Positions 60,462-64,000 of a stretch of DNA of 64,000 bases are shown piece by piece. A program made the translations under genes and the position numbers. Each line of letters opens with the position of its first letter. The first letter of the stretch is position 1. The DNA is taken from NCBI RefSeq assembly GCF_002007105.1, contig NZ_MVBC01000002.1:558001-622000 (forward strand), read 5' to 3'. This stretch comes from Hymenobacter sp. CRA2 (GTDB lineage Bacteria; Bacteroidota; Bacteroidia; Cytophagales; Hymenobacteraceae). Below the pieces are notes generated by a model. The model was not told the DNA's origin, ran no database searches, and saw only the letters and a list, made by a program, of their open reading frames with translations.

Positions 60462-60692
60462 CTACCGCCCGCAAGAGGGCAGCTACCTCCTCCCCGCCCT
60501 CAACTACCGCCTCACCGATGCTACCTACCGCCTCACCGCTTGCACCTACCGTCTCTCCGCCCTTAACTACTGCCTCGCCGATACTAACTACCAGCTCTCC
60601 GCCCCTAACTACCGCCTCGCCGACATCAACTACCACCTCGCCGGCAGTAACTACCGCTTCGCCGACGCTACCTACTGCCTCGCCGCTGCTTA
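60462..60692. repeat. 21-bp tandem repeat, 11 units
   Basis: The word CTAC recurs exactly every 21 nt at 60462, 60483, 60504, 60525, 60546, 60567, 60588, 60609, 60630, 60651 and 60672. The unit is roughly AACTACCGCCTCGCCGACA plus two variable bases. No insertion or deletion breaks the period. Plus-strand translation gives SPxxTTA heptads; minus-strand translation gives GEAVVxx heptads. Confidence 0.92.
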
Positions 60693-60732
60693 CCCATTGC
60701 CCCGCACGAGGGCATCACGATAATCCACGGTC

Positions 60733-60740
60733 TATCTTTG
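60733..60740 (+). promoter_or_regulatory. -7 element of hemL
   Basis: TATCTTTG, perfect TAnnTTTG, 46 nt before the ATG at 60787. Confidence 0.65.
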
Positions 60741-60786
60741 CCCGCAGCTGCCGGCACCAACCTCCCCCGGCGCTTGTTCGGCCCCT

Positions 60787-62109
60787 ATGCAACAAGCTAC
60801 TTCCGCTACCGACCTCAACCTCTCGACCAGCGACCAGCTCTTCACCCGCGCCAAAGACCTGATTCCGGGCGGCGTCAACTCCCCCGTGCGCGCCTTTCGC
60901 GCTGTGGGTGGCCACCCAGTGTTCATGCAGTCGGCGCAGGGCGCCTGGCTTACCGACGTCGACGGCAACCGCTACCTCGACCTGATCAATAGCTGGGGCC
61001 CGATGATTCTCGGCCACGCCCCCCAAATCGTGCTCGACGCCGTGGCGCAGGCCCTGCCGTCTTCGCTCTCGTTTGGTGCCCCCACGCGCCGCGAGGTCGA
61101 AATGGCCGAACTCATCATCGAGATGGTGCCCAGCATCGAAAAGGTACGCCTCGTCAACTCCGGCACCGAGGCTACCATGTCGGCCATCCGCGTGGCCCGC
61201 GGCTACACCGGTCGCTCCAAGATCCTCAAGTTTGAGGGCTGCTACCACGGCCACGGCGACTCCTTTCTGATTGCTGCCGGCTCGGGCGCCCTCACCCTCG
61301 GCACCCCCGATTCGCCCGGCGTCACCGAAGGCGTAGCGCAGGACACGCTCACCGTGCCCTACAACAACCTCGACGCTACCGCCGCCGCCATCGAAGCCAA
61401 CCCCGAGCAGATTGCGGCCATCATCCTGGAACCTGTCGTGGGCAACATCGGCCTGGTGCCGCCCGCCGAAGGCTTCCTGCAAGGCCTGCGCGAGCTGTGC
61501 ACCCGCCACGGCATCGTGTTCATCTTCGACGAGGTAATGACCGGCTTCCGCCTGGCCCGCGGCGGCGCGCAGGAACTGTTCGGCATCGAGCCCGACCTGA
61601 CCACGCTCGGCAAAATCATCGGCGGCGGCATGCCGGTGGGTGCTTACGGCGGCAAAAAGGAAATCATGGACCAAGTGGCGCCGGCTGGCAAAGTGTACCA
61701 GGCCGGCACGCTCTCGGGCAACCCCATTGCCACCGCCGCCGGCCTGGCGCAGCTGCGCTACCTGCAGGAGCACCCCGAGGTGTACGAGCAGCTGGAGCGC
61801 ACCAGCGCGGCCCTCGCCGACGGCACCCGCCAGATTGCGGCCGAGCTGGGCCTGAACTACACCGTCAACCGCGTCGGCTCGATGTGGAACGTGTTCTTCA
61901 CCTCGCAGCCCGTCACCGACCTGGCCTCGGCCAAAACCTCTGACCTGGAAGCCTTCGGCCGCTACTTCCGCGCCATGCTGCACCGCGGCGTTTACCTGGC
62001 GCCCTCGCAGTTCGAGGCCCTGTTCGTGAGCACCGCCATCACCGACGACCTCGTGGACCTGTACCTGTCGGCCTGCCGCGCCTCCATGCGCGAAGCCCAC
62101 GGCCTGTAA
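60787..62109 (+). CDS. hemL: glutamate-1-semialdehyde 2,1-aminomutase
   Basis: A 440-residue PLP enzyme of normal HemL length. IPGGVNSPVRAFRAVGG near residue 27, EGCYHGHGDSFL near 150, IFDEVMTGFR near 250 and LGKIIGGGMPVGAYGG with PLP Lys276 are diagnostic. It makes 5-aminolevulinate from glutamate 1-semialdehyde in the C5 route of haem synthesis. It has its own promoter and a strong hairpin with T8 tail behind it. Confidence 0.98.
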   Translation: MQQATSATDLNLSTSDQLFTRAKDLIPGGVNSPVRAFRAVGGHPVFMQSAQGAWLTDVDGNRYLDLINSWGPMILGHAPQIVLDAVAQALPSSLSFGAPTRREVEMAELIIEMVPSIEKVRLVNSGTEATMSAIRVARGYTGRSKILKFEGCYHGHGDSFLIAAGSGALTLGTPDSPGVTEGVAQDTLTVPYNNLDATAAAIEANPEQIAAIILEPVVGNIGLVPPAEGFLQGLRELCTRHGIVFIFDEVMTGFRLARGGAQELFGIEPDLTTLGKIIGGGMPVGAYGGKKEIMDQVAPAGKVYQAGTLSGNPIATAAGLAQLRYLQEHPEVYEQLERTSAALADGTRQIAAELGLNYTVNRVGSMWNVFFTSQPVTDLASAKTSDLEAFGRYFRAMLHRGVYLAPSQFEALFVSTAITDDLVDLYLSACRASMREAHGL

Positions 62110-62136
62110 GCGTCAGCCTCGGTTCAGGTAACGTAT

Positions 62137-62241
62137 CTGTCATCCTGAGCCGTAGGCGAAGGACCTTCTCACGTGTGATAGTAATAATCTATCTAGCGTA
62201 ACAAGGTCCTTCGCCTACGGCTCAGGATGACAGTTTTTTTA
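62137..62241. repeat. long hairpin element, copy 2, doubling as hemL terminator
   Basis: Arms 62137-62167 and 62203-62233 are perfect 31-nt reverse complements around a 35-nt AT-rich loop, followed by a T run. The outer part CTGTCATCCTGAGC is shared with the element at 41053; the core is CGTAGG instead of GGAACG. Confidence 0.9.
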
Positions 62242-62335
62242 GGCGTTAGCCGCAGGTGTACTGTCAGTTCTTTACCGCCGGATTTATGCTTATTCCAAGC
62301 ACCGGTGCCTTATTTATTCGCGTCATAGCCATTGG

Positions 62336-62369
62336 TTTGGCATCATAGCCGGTTCGCGGCCTATCTTTG
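62336..62369 (+). promoter_or_regulatory. promoter of membrane-protein gene
   Basis: TTTG (62336-62339), 22 nt and TATCTTTG (62362-62369), 23 nt before the ATG at 62393. Confidence 0.7.
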
Positions 62370-62392
62370 CCCCAAACCTGTTGACTGTTGTT

Positions 62393-63265
62393 ATGCCTTA
62401 CCGCTACCGTTTGGGGTTTTGGAGCCTGCTCGTGCTGTTGCTGATGATGCCGTTGGGAATGCTTGCCCAAAGCGAAAAACTAGCCGCGCAGAACAAGCAG
62501 CTCTTCGACCGCGCCGTGGACGAGCTGAATTTCCGCACCATGGAAACCGTCTACGACAAGACGTTTACCCGGCGCAAATTCCCCGTCAACCTGCGCACGG
62601 CCAAAGCCCGCCGGGAGTTTGACGACTTCCCCGGCCGCGACGACCTTAAAACGCTGTTTCGCAACTACAACAGCGTGGCCGAGCGCTACAAGAACCGCTT
62701 CGGCAAGGGCCGCACCGACCTGGCCGAGTTCGAGAAGCAACTCAACGGCATCCTCATCGACCAAAACTTTGAGTTCTTCATCCACGGCCTGCCCCGCGAC
62801 GAGCGTTCAGCCCTGATTCACGGTCTGCAGCGCTACATCAAGCAGGCCAGCGCCCAGTTCAACGCCTCCGAGGACCCCGCCCCCGAAGAGCTGCTGGCCG
62901 ATGCCGCCAACGTGCCGCCCGCCGACGTGGACGCCGCCTCCGAGGCCCCCGTTGCCAAGCCCCTGGAAGAACCCGCGCCCCTGACCGACGCCACGACCGA
63001 AACCACCGATGTGGAGTCGCCGCGGGCGCGGCCCATCGGCGAGTACAGCGCCCCGCGCCACGATTGGCTGGACTACACCACCCTGCTGTGCTCGGTGGTT
63101 TCCTTGGCGCTGCTGCTGCACCTGACGCTGAGCGTCATCCCGGCCATGCGCACGCAGATCAACAACCTCACGGCCGAACCGGACATGGACGAAGACGAAG
63201 CACCCGCCCCGAAGCGCCACGCGGCGGTGCTCCCTTCCGACCGTTACGACGACGAGGAAGTCTAA
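62393..63265 (+). CDS. membrane-anchored protein of unknown function
   Basis: A 290-residue protein. A signal peptide or first membrane segment covers residues 8-26 (LLMMPLGMLAQ). The periplasmic-like part (30-140) is basic and helical (NKQLFDRAVDELNFRTMETVYD, LFRNYNSVAERYKNRFGKG), then comes an acidic Pro/Ala/Glu-rich linker (160-215), a second membrane segment (about 225-247, YTTLLCSVVSLALLLHLTL) and a short acidic tail. I do not recognise a named family. The ATG at 62393 is chosen because an earlier in-frame TTG (62381) has no better context. It is 97 nt before dcd. Confidence 0.78.
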   Translation: MPYRYRLGFWSLLVLLLMMPLGMLAQSEKLAAQNKQLFDRAVDELNFRTMETVYDKTFTRRKFPVNLRTAKARREFDDFPGRDDLKTLFRNYNSVAERYKNRFGKGRTDLAEFEKQLNGILIDQNFEFFIHGLPRDERSALIHGLQRYIKQASAQFNASEDPAPEELLADAANVPPADVDAASEAPVAKPLEEPAPLTDATTETTDVESPRARPIGEYSAPRHDWLDYTTLLCSVVSLALLLHLTLSVIPAMRTQINNLTAEPDMDEDEAPAPKRHAAVLPSDRYDDEEV

Positions 63266-63362
63266 CCCTACTCCGCTTGCCACACCCGATGAGGAATGAA
63301 GAACAGCGCCCGCGCCCCTTCTTCATTCCTCGTCTTTTTTCTTTCTCCTTCTCTCTCCTTTC

Positions 63363-63899
63363 ATGATCCTCACCGACGAGCAAATCTTGGCCGAAATGGA
63401 ACGCGGCACCATCGTTATTGAGCCGTACGACCGCGCTTGCCTCGGTACCAACTCCTACGACGTGCACCTCGGCCGCTACCTGGCCACCTACCGCGACCGG
63501 GTCCTCGACGCACGCAAGCACAACGAAATCGAGGTCTTCGAAATCCCGGAGGAGGGCTTCGTGCTCGAACAAAATACGCTCTACCTCGGCGTAACGGAGG
63601 AATACACCGAAACCCACGCCCACGTGCCCTTCCTCGAAGGCAAAAGCTCCGTTGGCCGCCTGGGCATCGACATTCACGCTACTGCCGGCAAGGGCGACGT
63701 GGGTTTCTCAAACACCTGGACGCTGGAAATCAGCGTGACGCAACCCGTGCGCATTTACCGCGGCATGCCCATCGGGCAGCTTATCTACTTCACGGTGGAG
63801 GGCGCCATCCAGAACTACTACAACCGCAAGCCCAACGCGAAGTACAACCAGCGCACCGACAAGCCGGTGGAATCGATGATGTGGATGAATAAGTTCTAG
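63363..63899 (+). CDS. dcd: dCTP deaminase
   Basis: A 178-residue enzyme of the dUTPase/Dcd fold. GTNSYDVHLGRYLATY near residue 29, FLEGKSSVGRLG near 92 (nucleotide loop with the conserved Ser/Arg), and IDIHATAGKGDVGFSNTWTLEI near 103 with the catalytic Glu are diagnostic. It turns dCTP into dUTP for thymidylate synthesis; bifunctional forms exist but cannot be told apart here. It follows the membrane-protein gene and ends in a terminator. The neighbouring dgt also acts on dNTP pools. Confidence 0.95.
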   Translation: MILTDEQILAEMERGTIVIEPYDRACLGTNSYDVHLGRYLATYRDRVLDARKHNEIEVFEIPEEGFVLEQNTLYLGVTEEYTETHAHVPFLEGKSSVGRLGIDIHATAGKGDVGFSNTWTLEISVTQPVRIYRGMPIGQLIYFTVEGAIQNYYNRKPNAKYNQRTDKPVESMMWMNKF

Positions 63900-63919
63900 G
63901 ACGGCCTTTTGGCTGTTCC

Positions 63920-63965
63920 AAGACCGTTGATTCGAGCGCTACGCTCGGCCCAACGGTCTTTTTTT
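63920..63965 (+). terminator. terminator after dcd
   Basis: AAGACCGTTG (63920-63929) pairs with 63951-63960; an inner GAGCG/CGCTC stem sits in the loop, and a T7 tail follows. Confidence 0.88.
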
Positions 63966-64000
63966 GCAGCCGACGTGCGGCAATTCGCCTCTTACCGAAC

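Larger units (their letters stand above)
60194..60786. other. 593-nt intergenic region with tandem repeats
   Basis: Contains two adjacent palindromes (CCCCTCCTCA/TGAGGAGGGG at 60330-60351 and GCGGCAAGT/ACTTGCCGC at 60354-60373), the 21-bp tandem repeat (60462-60692) and the hemL promoter (60733). The open frames on both strands come from the repeat and I do not call them genes with confidence. Confidence 0.7.

Noticed and set aside
60462-60692. CRISPR array
   Set aside because: The repeats are directly adjacent with no spacers, only 21 bp long, and no cas gene is near.
60337-60862. Repeat-encoded frames on both strands (SPxxTTA and GEAVVxx heptads)
   Set aside because: No promoter, start signal or domain; the frames exist because the 21-bp period keeps phase. 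Left as a finding, not a gene.

Overview
The window looks like a chromosomal segment from a high-GC member of the Bacteroidota, most likely Hymenobacter or a close relative in the Cytophagales. The evidence is the type IX secretion cargo (two type A and one type B sorting domains), the Bacteroidota -7 promoter motif TAnnTTTG upstream of many genes, the near absence of Shine-Dalgarno sites, and gene families typical of that lineage (CHRD, DUF4468, DUF4153, SusD-free surface loci). Genus is inferred from style, not from a database search. I saw no insertion sequence, prophage, CRISPR array, rRNA or tRNA.

Layout. 1-5.4 kb: the 5' part of a CHRD-repeat secreted protein, a guanine deaminase and a T9SS-secreted heparinase II/III-like lyase. 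5.4-6.8 kb: ffh, the SRP GTPase; its RNA partner ffs lies at 44.0-44.1 kb and is easily missed. 7-27 kb: a surface-glycan region with a GT4 glycosyltransferase, an FkbH-like protein, pseB, a type B T9SS cargo protein on the other strand, then a co-directional run of pseC, an SpsF-like cytidylyltransferase, a TylF-like methyltransferase, a GNAT/ATP-grasp fusion, a HAD phosphatase, pseI, a GT-B transferase, a LamG T9SS protein, a deacetylase-fold protein and a Wzx-like flippase. Together these should build and export a pseudaminic-acid-like nonulosonate, but no canonical PseG is visible and the acyl-transfer step sits in an unusual fusion, so the sugar may carry a non-acetyl substituent.

27-36 kb: a CPBP protease, an APC amino-acid permease preceded by a SAM-I riboswitch leader, an outer-membrane protein, a fasciclin lipoprotein, an alpha/beta-hydrolase-fold protein that lacks the nucleophilic serine, EcsC, a YciE/YciF-type protein and a DUF4468 protein. 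36-40 kb: a Gfo/Idh dehydrogenase and a DegT aminotransferase (WbpB/WbpE-like sugar pair) separated by an M48 protease. 40-45 kb: a coiled-coil lipoprotein, GT2 and ftsE, a 67-residue protein, fructose-6-phosphate aldolase, ffs, and a beta-barrel protein. 45-52.5 kb: guaA, a lipoprotein, a DUF4153 membrane protein and a LpoA-like periplasmic binding protein. 52.8-57.7 kb: a type I secretion-like operon (ABC, HlyD, TolC) whose ATPase motifs are degenerate. 57.9-64 kb: DUF1361, dGTPase, an 11-copy 21-bp tandem repeat, hemL, a membrane protein and dcd.

Intergenic DNA is rich in dispersed repeats: three copies of a ~54-nt element, two long hairpins whose arms differ but stay complementary, and several low-complexity families. 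Several genes (pseC, pseI, guaA) have a -7 element only 4-7 nt before the ATG, which suggests leaderless mRNAs.
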